Assembly (NCBI GenBank): GCA_026225235.1
Contig: JAMFSK010000126.1
Location: forward strand, 1 to 64,000
Direction: 5' to 3'
DNA: 64,000 nucleotides
Source: Burkholderiales bacterium
Lineage (GTDB): Bacteria; Pseudomonadota; Gammaproteobacteria; Burkholderiales; Burkholderiaceae
A program made the position numbers and the translations under genes. Below are positions 38,581-46,643 of this stretch, piece by piece. The notes below the pieces were generated by a model, which did not search any database, was not told the origin of the DNA, and saw only the letters and a program-made list of their open reading frames with translations. The number at the start of each line of letters is the position of its first letter. The stretch's first letter is position 1.

Positions 38581-39300
38581 GTGCGGAACAAACGGGGGCT
38601 GGCGGTCTTTTTTCTGTCGGTGATAGCGGTACTGGTCTCGATTGCCGCGACTTGGCCGCGCTTTCACCTTCGCCCGGTCGATCTCGTTGCCGAACATCCC
38701 GGCGTCAAGCTGCCCCTCGTCGCCTCGGCACCCGAGGCGGTCGGCCCGCTGGCCTGGTCGCGGCTCAGCCCCGACCAGCACGAAGCGCTCGCCCCGTTTG
38801 CTCAGGCATGGGACAAATTCGACGACGATCGAAAGCGTCGTTGGATGAAGATCGCGTCGCGTTACAAGAAAATGTCGCCCGATGCGCAAAAGCGCCTGCA
38901 AGGCCGCATGCAGGAATGGCTCAGCATGACGCCCGAACAGCGGCGCACCGCGCGCGAAAACTACCAGCTATCGAAGCAGGTGCCGGTCCAGCAGCGTGAG
39001 AACGCCTGGAACGCTTATCAGCAACTTCCCGAAGACCAAAAGAAAACGCTCGCGGCCGTCGAAAAACGCAACCGCCGTCCGACTGTGGTCACGGCGCCCC
39101 CCACCGGCAAGCCCGAGTTGCGCAACCTAAACCACGCGCTGCACGCCGAAACGCTGGCCGAAGAGTTGCCGGCTTCGGTGCCTGCGCCAGTGGCACCGCC
39201 CGCCCCCGCTTCCGTGCCTGATGGCGTAGCCGCTGCCGCGTCGACGCCCTTGCTTACGCCTGCCTCGACCCCGTGGTATTTCAACGACCGTCATCCATGA
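38581..39300 (+). CDS. DUF3106 domain-containing protein
   Basis: A 239-residue protein from a GTG start. An N-terminal hydrophobic segment (GLAVFFLSVIAVLVSIAAT) suggests export or membrane anchoring. The DUF3106 core (about 55-165) has repeated short helical motifs, LSPDQHEALAPFAQAWDKF, MSPDAQKRLQGRMQEWLSMTPEQR and LPEDQKKTLAAV, rich in Gln and charged residues. The C-terminus is Pro/Ala-rich. Function is unknown. Its stop overlaps the RDD gene (ATGA), so it belongs to the sigma-factor unit. Confidence 0.85.
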   Translation: MRNKRGLAVFFLSVIAVLVSIAATWPRFHLRPVDLVAEHPGVKLPLVASAPEAVGPLAWSRLSPDQHEALAPFAQAWDKFDDDRKRRWMKIASRYKKMSPDAQKRLQGRMQEWLSMTPEQRRTARENYQLSKQVPVQQRENAWNAYQQLPEDQKKTLAAVEKRNRRPTVVTAPPTGKPELRNLNHALHAETLAEELPASVPAPVAPPAPASVPDGVAAAASTPLLTPASTPWYFNDRHP

Positions 39301-39812
39301 GCATGGCCGCCAGCTCACACGCCCTGGTGGACGGCCAGGCGCCCGCCTTGCGCCGGCGTCTGCTCTGCATGGTCTATGAGGGCGTGCTGCTGTTCGGCGT
39401 GGTGTTTATCGCCGGCTATCTTTTCAGCACCCTGACCCAGCAACGCAACGGACTGACCCATCATCTCTGGCTGATGAGCTGGCTGGGCCTCGTGGTCGGC
39501 GCCTATTTCGTCTGGTTCTGGACACACGGCGGCCAGACCTTGCCGATGAAGACCTGGCGTTTCCGGCTCGTCGACGCGCACCTGCAATCCGTCTCGATTC
39601 CCCGCGCCACACTGCGCTACGTCCTGAGCTGGCTCTGGTGGCTGCCGCCGCTCGCGCTGCATCCCATGTTCGGGCTTAGTGTGCCGCTCACCCTCGCCAT
39701 CCTGATCGGCTGGATTGCGCTTTGGGCTGCGGCAACCACGCTCGACGCGGATCGACAATTTATTCACGACCGCCTCGCAGGCACGCGGCTGGTGCCGGCT
39801 GAGCGGCGCTAG
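39297..39812 (+). CDS. RDD family membrane protein
   Basis: A 171-residue protein from the ATG at 39297, overlapping the DUF3106 stop. It has four hydrophobic helices and the RDD family features: Arg near the first helix (ALRRRLLCMVYEGVLLFG), QTLPMKTWRFRLVD between helices 2 and 3, and a terminal Asp-rich FIHDRLAGTRLV. Family members are of unknown or varied function, with some proposed as ion exchangers. Last gene of the sigma-factor unit. Confidence 0.85.
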   Translation: MSMAASSHALVDGQAPALRRRLLCMVYEGVLLFGVVFIAGYLFSTLTQQRNGLTHHLWLMSWLGLVVGAYFVWFWTHGGQTLPMKTWRFRLVDAHLQSVSIPRATLRYVLSWLWWLPPLALHPMFGLSVPLTLAILIGWIALWAAATTLDADRQFIHDRLAGTRLVPAERR

Positions 39813-39848
39813 ACACGACACGGGCCGTCCGGCCCACCCCTCAGAGTG

Positions 39849-39902
39849 TTGTCATCACGCTGACAGTAATAAGAAAGTCTTGTTACTGTCATGGCATGGT
39901 CA
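39849..39902 (+). promoter_or_regulatory. Pho-box-like repeats and a nine-base dyad
   Basis: Two Pho-box-like pairs are seen. TTGTCAT-N4-CTGACAG (39849-39866) matches the CTGTCAT repeats at 11 of 14 positions. CTGTCAT-N4-TGGTCAC (39885-39902) matches at 12 of 14. Each pair has the 11-base period of PhoB sites. A perfect dyad TGACAGTAA-N13-TTACTGTCA (39861-39891) overlaps them. The genes downstream fit phosphate-starvation lipid remodelling. Confidence 0.5.
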
Positions 39903-39995
39903 CGCTCGGCTGTCGAAATGCGCACATCGCATCCGACCCGCGCCGCCATGAAATTCAAGACGACGTCCCTGCCTCCGCTGTTCCGCCAGACCGTC

Positions 39996-40880
39996 ATGGA
40001 TGCCCCTCCGTTCTCGGGCGCTCCGGCGGGTTCCGCACCGCGACGCGATGATCTCTCCGCGCCGACCAGCACCGCCAGCCTCGGGGACGACGAAGCTCAA
40101 CACCGCTATCGCACGATCTGGATCTCCGACATCCATCTCGGCACAAGCGGATGCCAGGCCGAATACCTGCTCGACTTCCTGCGCTACAACGACTCCGAAT
40201 ACCTGTACCTGGTCGGCGACATCATCGACGGCTGGCAGCTCAAGAAGGGCTGGTTCTGGCCCCAGGCCCACAACGACGTCGTGCAGAAGGTGCTGCGCAA
40301 GGCACGCAAGGGCACGCAGGTCTTCTACATCCCGGGCAACCACGACGAGTCGGCGCGCCAGTTCTGCGATCACGCCTTCGGCGACATCCTGATCCGGGAA
40401 GAAGCCTTCCACACGACGCTCGGCGGCAAGCGGCTGTGGGTGGTGCATGGTGACTTGTTTGACGGCGTGATCCAGCACGCAAAGTGGCTCGCCTATGTCG
40501 GCGACTCGCTCTACACCCTGATCCTTCTGCTCAATCGCTGGTTCAACCGCATCCGTGCGCGTCTCGGCTTCCAGTACTGGTCGCTCTCGCAATACCTCAA
40601 ACATCAGGTCAAGAACGCAGTCAACTTCATCTCGCAGTTCGAGAAAGTCATGACCGACGAAGCACGTCGCCGCGGCTGCGATGGTGTCGTCTGCGGCCAC
40701 ATCCACAAGGCCGAGATCCGCGAGATCGATGGCGTGCTCTATTGCAATGACGGTGACTGGGTCGAAAGTCTGTCGGCCCTCGTTGAAACGTTCGAAGGTG
40801 AACTTAAGGTGATCTATTGGACCGTGCTCCACTCCCCCGAAACGGCACTGAGCCCCACGCCGGAACAGGTTACCGCATGA
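39996..40880 (+). CDS. LpxH/PlcP-like calcineurin-type metallophosphoesterase
   Basis: From ATG 39996 the product is 294 residues; in-frame ATGs at 39948 and 39891 are possible, but the latter overlaps the Pho-box-like repeat. Metal-binding motifs of the calcineurin phosphoesterase fold are in order: SDIHLG, GDIIDGW, PGNHDE, VVHGDLFDG and CGHIHKAE. Databases commonly label such proteins UDP-2,3-diacylglucosamine diphosphatase. Related proteins encoded next to GT4 glycosyltransferases (PlcP of rhizobia and marine bacteria) are phospholipases C that release diacylglycerol during phosphate starvation. The next two genes act on diacylglycerol, which favours the PlcP reading. That assignment is inference. 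Confidence 0.85.
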   Translation: MDAPPFSGAPAGSAPRRDDLSAPTSTASLGDDEAQHRYRTIWISDIHLGTSGCQAEYLLDFLRYNDSEYLYLVGDIIDGWQLKKGWFWPQAHNDVVQKVLRKARKGTQVFYIPGNHDESARQFCDHAFGDILIREEAFHTTLGGKRLWVVHGDLFDGVIQHAKWLAYVGDSLYTLILLLNRWFNRIRARLGFQYWSLSQYLKHQVKNAVNFISQFEKVMTDEARRRGCDGVVCGHIHKAEIREIDGVLYCNDGDWVESLSALVETFEGELKVIYWTVLHSPETALSPTPEQVTA

Positions 40881-41938
40881 CCGCCGACATCAATACCGGA
40901 GCTGCGATGAAGATCATGATCGTTACCGATGCGTGGGAGCCGCAGGTGAATGGCGTCGTCCGCACACTGAAGAACACCTCGCGCGAATTGACGGCACTCG
41001 GCCATCGCGTGGAATTGCTCACACCGCTCGATTTCACGACGATCCCCTGCCCGACCTATCCGGAGATCCGGCTTTCGCTGTTCCCGGGCGGCCGGGTCGC
41101 CGAGCGGATCGCGAGCTTCGCACCCGATGCGCTGCATATCGCCACGGAAGGCCCGCTCGGTATCGCCGCGCGCGCTTATGCGAAGCGCCATCGCCTGCCC
41201 TTTACAAGCGCCTATCACACGCGCTTTCCGGAATACGTTCAGGCTCGCTTCGGTGTGCCGCTGTCGTGGACCTATCGTTTCCTGCACTGGTTTCACGGCC
41301 GCTCCCAGGCGGTGATGGCCCCGACGCCAGTGGTCAAGCAGGATCTTGAAAAGTTCGGTTTCGACAACGTCGTGCTGTGGTCGCGTGGTGTCGACCTCGA
41401 TATCTTCCATCCGCAGGAGTCGAAGGTGCTGAACACGGCACGGCCGATCTTTCTGTACGTCGGCCGCGTCGCGGTCGAAAAGAATGTCGAGGCCTTCCTG
41501 AAGCTCGACCTGCCCGGATCCAAATGGGTCTGCGGCGAAGGTCCCCAGCTCGCCGAACTCAAGTCGCGCTATCCCGAGGCCAACTACCTCGGTGTACTGT
41601 CGCAGCCGGAACTCGCCAAGGTGTACGCCGCGGCTGATGTGTTCGTGTTTCCGAGTCGCACCGATACGTTCGGACTGGTGCTGCTCGAGGCGCTGGCTTG
41701 TGGCCTGCCGGTTGCGGCATTCCCGGTTACCGGCCCCATCGACGTGCTGGCCGACGGTCCTGCGGGCGCGATGAACGAAGACCTGCGCGAGGCCTGCCTC
41801 GATGCACTCAAGATCACGCGCACCGATGCCCGCGCCTGGGCTGAACGCTTCTCATGGCGTGCCGCGTCGGAGCAGTTCGCTTCGCACCTGCGCCCTTTGC
41901 CGCATGTCGCGGCTTCCAGCGAGAATGTGGCCGCCTGA
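40877..41938 (+). CDS. GT4 family glycosyltransferase, possible diacylglycerol glycosyltransferase
   Basis: A 353-residue GT-B fold enzyme from the ATG at 40877, overlapping the upstream stop (ATGA); MKIMIVTDAWEPQVNGVV at 40907 is an alternative start. The N-terminal acceptor domain has PQVNGVVRTLKNTSREL. The C-terminal donor domain has FLYVGRVAVEKNVEAFLKL and the EX7E-like SRTDTFGLVLLEALACGLPVAAF. This pattern is shared by SqdX and the Agt enzymes that glycosylate diacylglycerol. Coupling to a PlcP-like gene and dgkA supports a membrane-lipid substrate. The sugar donor cannot be read from the sequence. Confidence 0.87.
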   Translation: MTADINTGAAMKIMIVTDAWEPQVNGVVRTLKNTSRELTALGHRVELLTPLDFTTIPCPTYPEIRLSLFPGGRVAERIASFAPDALHIATEGPLGIAARAYAKRHRLPFTSAYHTRFPEYVQARFGVPLSWTYRFLHWFHGRSQAVMAPTPVVKQDLEKFGFDNVVLWSRGVDLDIFHPQESKVLNTARPIFLYVGRVAVEKNVEAFLKLDLPGSKWVCGEGPQLAELKSRYPEANYLGVLSQPELAKVYAAADVFVFPSRTDTFGLVLLEALACGLPVAAFPVTGPIDVLADGPAGAMNEDLREACLDALKITRTDARAWAERFSWRAASEQFASHLRPLPHVAASSENVAA

Positions 41939-42346
41939 ATGCCCGACAATGCCCCTCCCTTGAATCCTTACAAGGGCAATCGCGGGGTCACCCGTGCGTG
42001 GCACGCGCTGAAGAATTCGATCAGCGGGTTTCGCGATGCCTGGCGTGAGGAAAGCGCGTTCCGTCAGGAACTCACCCTTGCCGCGATCCTCGTGCCGTGC
42101 GGCATCGTGATCCCGGTGACGGCCGTCGAGCACGTCCTGCTGATCGGTTGTGTGCTGCTGGTGCTGATCGTCGAATTGCTGAACTCCAGCGTCGAGGCCG
42201 CTATCGATCGTATTTCCCTCGATCTCCACGAACTGTCCAAACGCGCGAAAGACTTCGGCAGCGCCGCGGTAACGGTTGCGCTTTTCCTTTGCCTGCTGAC
42301 GTGGGTACTATTGGCAGGCCCGGTCGTCCTGCATTGGTTCAAATAA
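41939..42346 (+). CDS. dgkA: diacylglycerol kinase (prokaryotic DgkA type)
   Basis: Small integral membrane kinase phosphorylating diacylglycerol to phosphatidic acid. The 135-residue product has three helices and the conserved segments ALKNSISGFRDAWREESAFRQEL and ELLNSSVEAAIDRISLDLH, which contain the catalytic Glu and Asn of the DgkA family. The ATG directly follows the glycosyltransferase stop. In this setting it would return diacylglycerol to phospholipid synthesis, opposing or balancing glycolipid formation. Confidence 0.94.
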   Translation: MPDNAPPLNPYKGNRGVTRAWHALKNSISGFRDAWREESAFRQELTLAAILVPCGIVIPVTAVEHVLLIGCVLLVLIVELLNSSVEAAIDRISLDLHELSKRAKDFGSAAVTVALFLCLLTWVLLAGPVVLHWFK

Positions 42347-42362
42347 AATCGAACGACCGGTT

Positions 42363-42368
42363 TATAAT
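42363..42368 (+). promoter_or_regulatory. TATAAT -10 box of the TetR-family gene
   Basis: A perfect TATAAT lies 32 bases before the start codon at 42400. The -35 region is poor (TTCAAA at 19 bases), so the promoter may be weak or regulated. It begins right after the dgkA stop. Confidence 0.4.
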
Positions 42369-42399
42369 CCCTCGGCTATGTACTCCAGGGGCCATAAAC

Positions 42400-43101
42400 A
42401 TGGTGGAAGCGAAACCTCCTCGTCGCACCCGGGAGCGGATTCTCGAGTTGTCGTTAAAGCTCTTCAACCAGATCGGGGAGCCTAACGTCACGACCACGAC
42501 GATCGCCGAGGAAATGGAGATCAGTCCGGGTAATCTTTACTACCACTTCCGTAACAAAGACGACATTATTAATAGCATCTTTGCTCAGTTCGAGCAGGAG
42601 ATTCAGCGACGTCTGCGTTTTCCGGAAGATCACAAGCCGACCATCGACGAGGTCTGGGCCTATCTGCAATACATGGCCGACTTCACCTGGACCTACCGGT
42701 TCCTGTATCGCGATCTCAACGACCTGCTGGCGCGCAACCGGACGCTTGAAACTCATTTCAAGCAGATCATCGGGCACAAGGTCCGCTTTGCTCAGGACAT
42801 GTGCGACATCCTGGTCGCCGATGCCGAAATGGTCGCGACACCCGAAGAGATTAAGGTCATCGCCACCAATACCGGCGTCATCGCCACTTACTGGCTCTCG
42901 TACCAGTTCGTGATGAACCCGCGCAAGTACAACGACCAGGAAGCGATCCAGGCCGAACTGCATCAGGTCAGCGTGCAGATTCTTTCGTTGATGGCGCCTT
43001 ATTTACGCGGCCGCTCTCGTCAGCTATTCGACGACCTCGTCTCGGGCAAGTTGCCACGTCGCGAGTTTCACGACTTCCGCACGCCCCGGGAAGCGACCTA
43101 G
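42400..43101 (+). CDS. TetR/AcrR family transcriptional regulator
   Basis: A 233-residue protein with an N-terminal TetR helix-turn-helix: RERILELSLKLFNQIGEPNVTTTTIAEEMEISPGNLYYHFRNKDDI (about residues 11-55). The remaining 170 residues form a helical ligand-binding domain with many aromatics (TWTYRFLYRDLNDLL). The effector is not recognisable. Its position after a lipid-modifying operon allows a role in membrane-lipid control, but this is only positional. It has its own -10 box and a terminator downstream. Confidence 0.9.
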   Translation: MVEAKPPRRTRERILELSLKLFNQIGEPNVTTTTIAEEMEISPGNLYYHFRNKDDIINSIFAQFEQEIQRRLRFPEDHKPTIDEVWAYLQYMADFTWTYRFLYRDLNDLLARNRTLETHFKQIIGHKVRFAQDMCDILVADAEMVATPEEIKVIATNTGVIATYWLSYQFVMNPRKYNDQEAIQAELHQVSVQILSLMAPYLRGRSRQLFDDLVSGKLPRREFHDFRTPREAT

Positions 43102-43150
43102 CGAGGGGGTTTGTCTGCTGTCGCCAGCTATGGCACGTGCATGAACACAG

Positions 43151-43179
43151 GCCGCTGGACATCGTTCCGGCGGTTTTTT
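43151..43179 (+). terminator. Rho-independent terminator of the TetR-family gene
   Basis: Stem GCCGCTGGA / TCCGGCGGT (43151-43159 and 43166-43174, one G-T pair) with a six-base loop, followed by TTTTTT. It ends the dgkA/TetR region before the HD-GYP gene. Confidence 0.8.
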
Positions 43180-43353
43180 GCGTCCATTTTTAGCGCAAAG
43201 ATAAAAAAGATTTAAGCGTCCCATTTGAAATGTCATTAGGACGGGAATAGTTAGTACGAATCCGCGCGCGATGCCGCACATTCGAAACAAATATCCAAGT
43301 GAGATACTTTCGGCATTCATCATTCTCAGGTCCTTGAGGGCCATGGCGCTGCC

Positions 43354-46300
43354 ATGAAAATGCGCACGAAAGTCAAAGTCCGCTTCTATCTGTTGCCGAC
43401 AGTGTTACTCGCGGCTTTCGTCATTATTCTGAGTGCGGTCACTATCGCTGTCTCGTCGACGCGACTTCACGCGCTTGCAGAAGAAAGCGCGCGCACGCTC
43501 TTCTCTTCCATTGCACAACGCAACGCCGATCGCCTAGAAGTACTCGTCGACGGTGCCCGCAGCGTGGTGGAAACCCAATCACAACTCGATGCGCAACGCG
43601 TGGTAGTCGATGGCAAGATCAATCAGGCTATTCTGGTTCCTGGGATGATCGCCGCGCTTCACGCCAACCCGGATCTTTACAGCGTGTATTTCGGGCTGGA
43701 GAGCGGGGAGTTCCTTCAGGTCATCTCAGTGCGAAACGGTTCGACCCTGGGCGCCGGGCTCACGGCGCCGGCCGACACGCGCTTCGTGGTCCGCCGGGTC
43801 GATGCGGGCGCGGCCCACGCCGGCCCGCGCGCCGATCACTGGCGATTCCTGGCCAGCAATGAAACGGTGATCCGCTCGGTCGAGCGTGACTCCGTCTTCG
43901 AGCCGCGCGGCCGTCCCTGGTACCTCGGTGCACAGACGCAGGCGGGCATGTTTGTCTCGCAGCCCTACCAATACGAACTGTCGCAGGCGATGGGCGTCAC
44001 GTTTGCCCAAACACTGCCGGACCATCTCGGGGTGTTCGGCGCGGATCTCTCGCTCGGCGGACTCAATGCGTATGCGACTACGTCGCTTGAGGGCCGTGAA
44101 GGCGGCATCATCGTCACAGATGGACTCGGCCGCGTGCTGGCCGCGCAGGCGACCCCGCAGTTCGGCGCGCAACTCGCCGATCGGATGGAACCCGCGGCGC
44201 GCGCTGGGAACCCCTTCGTTGCGCAAGCAGGTCCCCTGGTGCAGACCGACGGCAGCAGGATCGTAGCGATTCGAGGCGAGCGTTTTGCCTATGCGAGCCG
44301 TTCGGTTGCGATCACGCCAAGCCAAGGTCTGCATGTCGTCGCGTTTGCGCCGATGAGCTTGTACGCGGGGCCCATCGACCGAGCGCGCAACCAGATTGCG
44401 CTATTCGCAGCCGCGATCCTGTTGATCTTCCTGCCGTTGACGTGGTTTGTCTCGCGCCGCATCGCTGGCTCGCTCGGGCACCTCACTGCCGAATCCGAGC
44501 GGATCAAGCGGCTGGACTTCAGCGGGGAAAGCGCGGTGCATTCGATGTTCTACGAAATCGACCTGCTCAGCGAAGCGCAGCACACGATGAAGACGGCAAT
44601 CCGCGAACGCACGGGTGCGCTGAACGAAGCGATGGGGCGACTTGAAAGCCTGCTCGAGAGCGGCATGCAACTCGCCGCGCGCCGCACCACGGACCAGGTG
44701 CTTCAGCAAACGCTCGACAGCGCGCGACGACTTGCGAATGCGCAGGCAGGCCAATTCTGGCTGCGCAGTGAAGATGGCAGCATGCTGCGCCTCGCAGCGA
44801 ATTCACGACTCGCGGAGGAAATGGGCTCGGTGCCGTCGATCGAGCTTGCGCTCGGAGGACCGGACGCGAGTGCTGGTGCTGGTGCTGGTGCTGGTGCTGG
44901 TGCTGGTGCTGGTGCTGGTGCATCAATGAACACTGACGGAAGTGCCGGCGCTCATGCGCATGAATTTGCCGATACCCGCACACGAGCACGCTTCGATCCC
45001 TGCGTTTGGGTCGCCGCTCACGGTCAGCCCTTGCGAATCGACGCGGCCCACGCGCACGACTTCGATCTCGGCATCCAGCAATCGCTGCTTGGTCATGAAC
45101 CGCTGTCGCTGCTCGCAGTACCCGTGCTCACGCATGAAAAAGTGGTCGGTGTACTGGTGCTAGCGGATGTCTATGCCAACGGCGCCTACGCAAAAACCTT
45201 CGACCCCGAACTGGTTCGCTATGCCCAGATGCTCGCCGCGCAGTCAGGCCTCGCTCTGGAGAACATCGCCCTGCTGGAATCGCAGCGCGTGTTGATGGAA
45301 TCGCTGCTCCAGCTGATCGCCGGGGCAATCGATGCAAAGAGTGCCTATACAGGTGGCCACTGTGCTCGCGTACCCGAACTCGCGCGGATGCTTGCTGAGG
45401 TCGCTTCCAACACCCATGAAGGCCCGCTCGCGACCTTCCGTTTCGAGACTGAAGAACAATGGCGCGAGTTCCGCATCGGCACCTGGCTGCACGACTGCGG
45501 CAAGGTGACCACGCCGGAATTCGTGGTCGACAAAGCGACCAAGCTCGAGACGATTTATAACCGCGTGCATGAAATCCGCTGCCGGTTCGAAGTGCTCTTG
45601 CGCGACGCGGAGATCGCTTACCTGAAGGCGACCCTTGCGGGCGAAGACGCGGGTGCGGCCCGGGTCGCTTTCGAGACACGTCGTACCCAACTCTTCGAAG
45701 ACTTCGCTTTTATCGCTCAGTGCAATATCGGCGCCGAATCGCAATCACCAGCCCACGCCGAGCGTCTACGCACGATCGGCGAGCAGACCTGGCTGCGTCA
45801 TTTCGACGACCGGCTCGGCCTGTCGCATATCGAAGAGAGCCGTTTCGGCTCGCAGCCGCCTGAGACCTTGCCCGCCGTCGAACCCCTGCTCGCCGACAAG
45901 CCCGGACACATCGTGCGGCGCACCGAAGCGCAGCGTTACGACGCGCGTTATGGCTTCAGGATGGAGGTGCCTGAGCATCTCTACAACTTCGGCGAACTGC
46001 ACAATCTCTCGATCAGCCGCGGCACGCTGACCGCGGAGGAACGCTACAAGATCAACGAACACATCGTGCAAACGATCGTCATGCTTGAGCAACTGCCATT
46101 GCCCGCGAATATGCGCCGTGTGCCCGAGTACGCAGGCACCCACCATGAATCGCTGATCGGCACGGGGTATCCGCGCAAGCTTAGCGGCGACGCGCTCTCG
46201 GTGCCCGCGCGGATCATGGCGATTGCCGATATCTTCGAAGCGCTGACCGCCTCGGACCGGCCCTACAAGAAGGCCAAGCCGCTCTCTGAGGCCATCCAGA

Positions 46301-46485
46301 TCCTCGCGACTTTCAAGAAAAACGGCCATATTGACGGTGCCTTATTCGACCTTTTCCTGAGCTCAGGCACCTACCTGCGCTATGCCGAAGCCTTCCTTGC
46401 ACCCGAGCAGATCGATGAAGTGGATATCTCGGCCTATCTGAGCGTGGCGCCACAAGATGGCGTCGCCGCGCTCGGCGCGGGTTGA
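43354..46485 (+). CDS. Cache/GAF/HD-GYP domain signalling protein, probable cyclic-di-GMP phosphodiesterase
   Basis: A 1043-residue protein. One helix (about 12-33) leads to a periplasmic double-Cache-like sensor (about 60-330). A second helix (about 348-366) and a HAMP-like segment follow, then a GAF domain (about 440-650) interrupted by an (Ala-Gly)8 tract at 507-522. A C-terminal HD-GYP domain (about 655-1015) ends the protein. HD residues are H713/D714 (HDCGKVTTP) and the GYP motif is HHESLIGTGYP at 930-940. The Asp usually found before the first Gly of HHExxDGxGYP is Ile. About 110 extra residues separate HD from the next conserved segment. Enzyme activity is likely but not certain. Confidence 0.85.
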   Translation: MKMRTKVKVRFYLLPTVLLAAFVIILSAVTIAVSSTRLHALAEESARTLFSSIAQRNADRLEVLVDGARSVVETQSQLDAQRVVVDGKINQAILVPGMIAALHANPDLYSVYFGLESGEFLQVISVRNGSTLGAGLTAPADTRFVVRRVDAGAAHAGPRADHWRFLASNETVIRSVERDSVFEPRGRPWYLGAQTQAGMFVSQPYQYELSQAMGVTFAQTLPDHLGVFGADLSLGGLNAYATTSLEGREGGIIVTDGLGRVLAAQATPQFGAQLADRMEPAARAGNPFVAQAGPLVQTDGSRIVAIRGERFAYASRSVAITPSQGLHVVAFAPMSLYAGPIDRARNQIALFAAAILLIFLPLTWFVSRRIAGSLGHLTAESERIKRLDFSGESAVHSMFYEIDLLSEAQHTMKTAIRERTGALNEAMGRLESLLESGMQLAARRTTDQVLQQTLDSARRLANAQAGQFWLRSEDGSMLRLAANSRLAEEMGSVPSIELALGGPDASAGAGAGAGAGAGAGAGASMNTDGSAGAHAHEFADTRTRARFDPCVWVAAHGQPLRIDAAHAHDFDLGIQQSLLGHEPLSLLAVPVLTHEKVVGVLVLADVYANGAYAKTFDPELVRYAQMLAAQSGLALENIALLESQRVLMESLLQLIAGAIDAKSAYTGGHCARVPELARMLAEVASNTHEGPLATFRFETEEQWREFRIGTWLHDCGKVTTPEFVVDKATKLETIYNRVHEIRCRFEVLLRDAEIAYLKATLAGEDAGAARVAFETRRTQLFEDFAFIAQCNIGAESQSPAHAERLRTIGEQTWLRHFDDRLGLSHIEESRFGSQPPETLPAVEPLLADKPGHIVRRTEAQRYDARYGFRMEVPEHLYNFGELHNLSISRGTLTAEERYKINEHIVQTIVMLEQLPLPANMRRVPEYAGTHHESLIGTGYPRKLSGDALSVPARIMAIADIFEALTASDRPYKKAKPLSEAIQILATFKKNGHIDGALFDLFLSSGTYLRYAEAFLAPEQIDEVDISAYLSVAPQDGVAALGAG
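44872..44919 (+). repeat. hexanucleotide tandem repeat (GCTGGT)8 inside the GAF region
   Basis: Eight exact copies of GCTGGT encode Ala-Gly repeats (residues 507-522). The unit is a multiple of three, so copy-number change alters linker length without frameshift. The exactness of the copies at the DNA level points to recent slippage-type expansion. Confidence 0.95.
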
Positions 46486-46643
46486 AGCACAGCCCCCACT
46501 TGCGGCATCATGAGCGGCTCGACCGGGCGAAACGATTCATCCAAACGGCGCGGCGTGGCCGTTGATCCAGGCGGTCACCGACCCGGCGTCTTGCGCGCGG
46601 CGGCGCCCGGCCGCCATGCAATGAAGGTCATCAAGGAGGCTCG

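Noticed and set aside
42338..42368. TTCAAA plus TATAAT as a complete promoter for the TetR-family gene
   Set aside because: The spacing is 19 bases and the -35 is poor, so only the -10 box was listed.
44567..44989. Antisense frame encoding a His-Gln repeat opposite the GCTGGT tract
   Set aside because: It is only the reverse reading of the hexamer repeat inside the HD-GYP gene.
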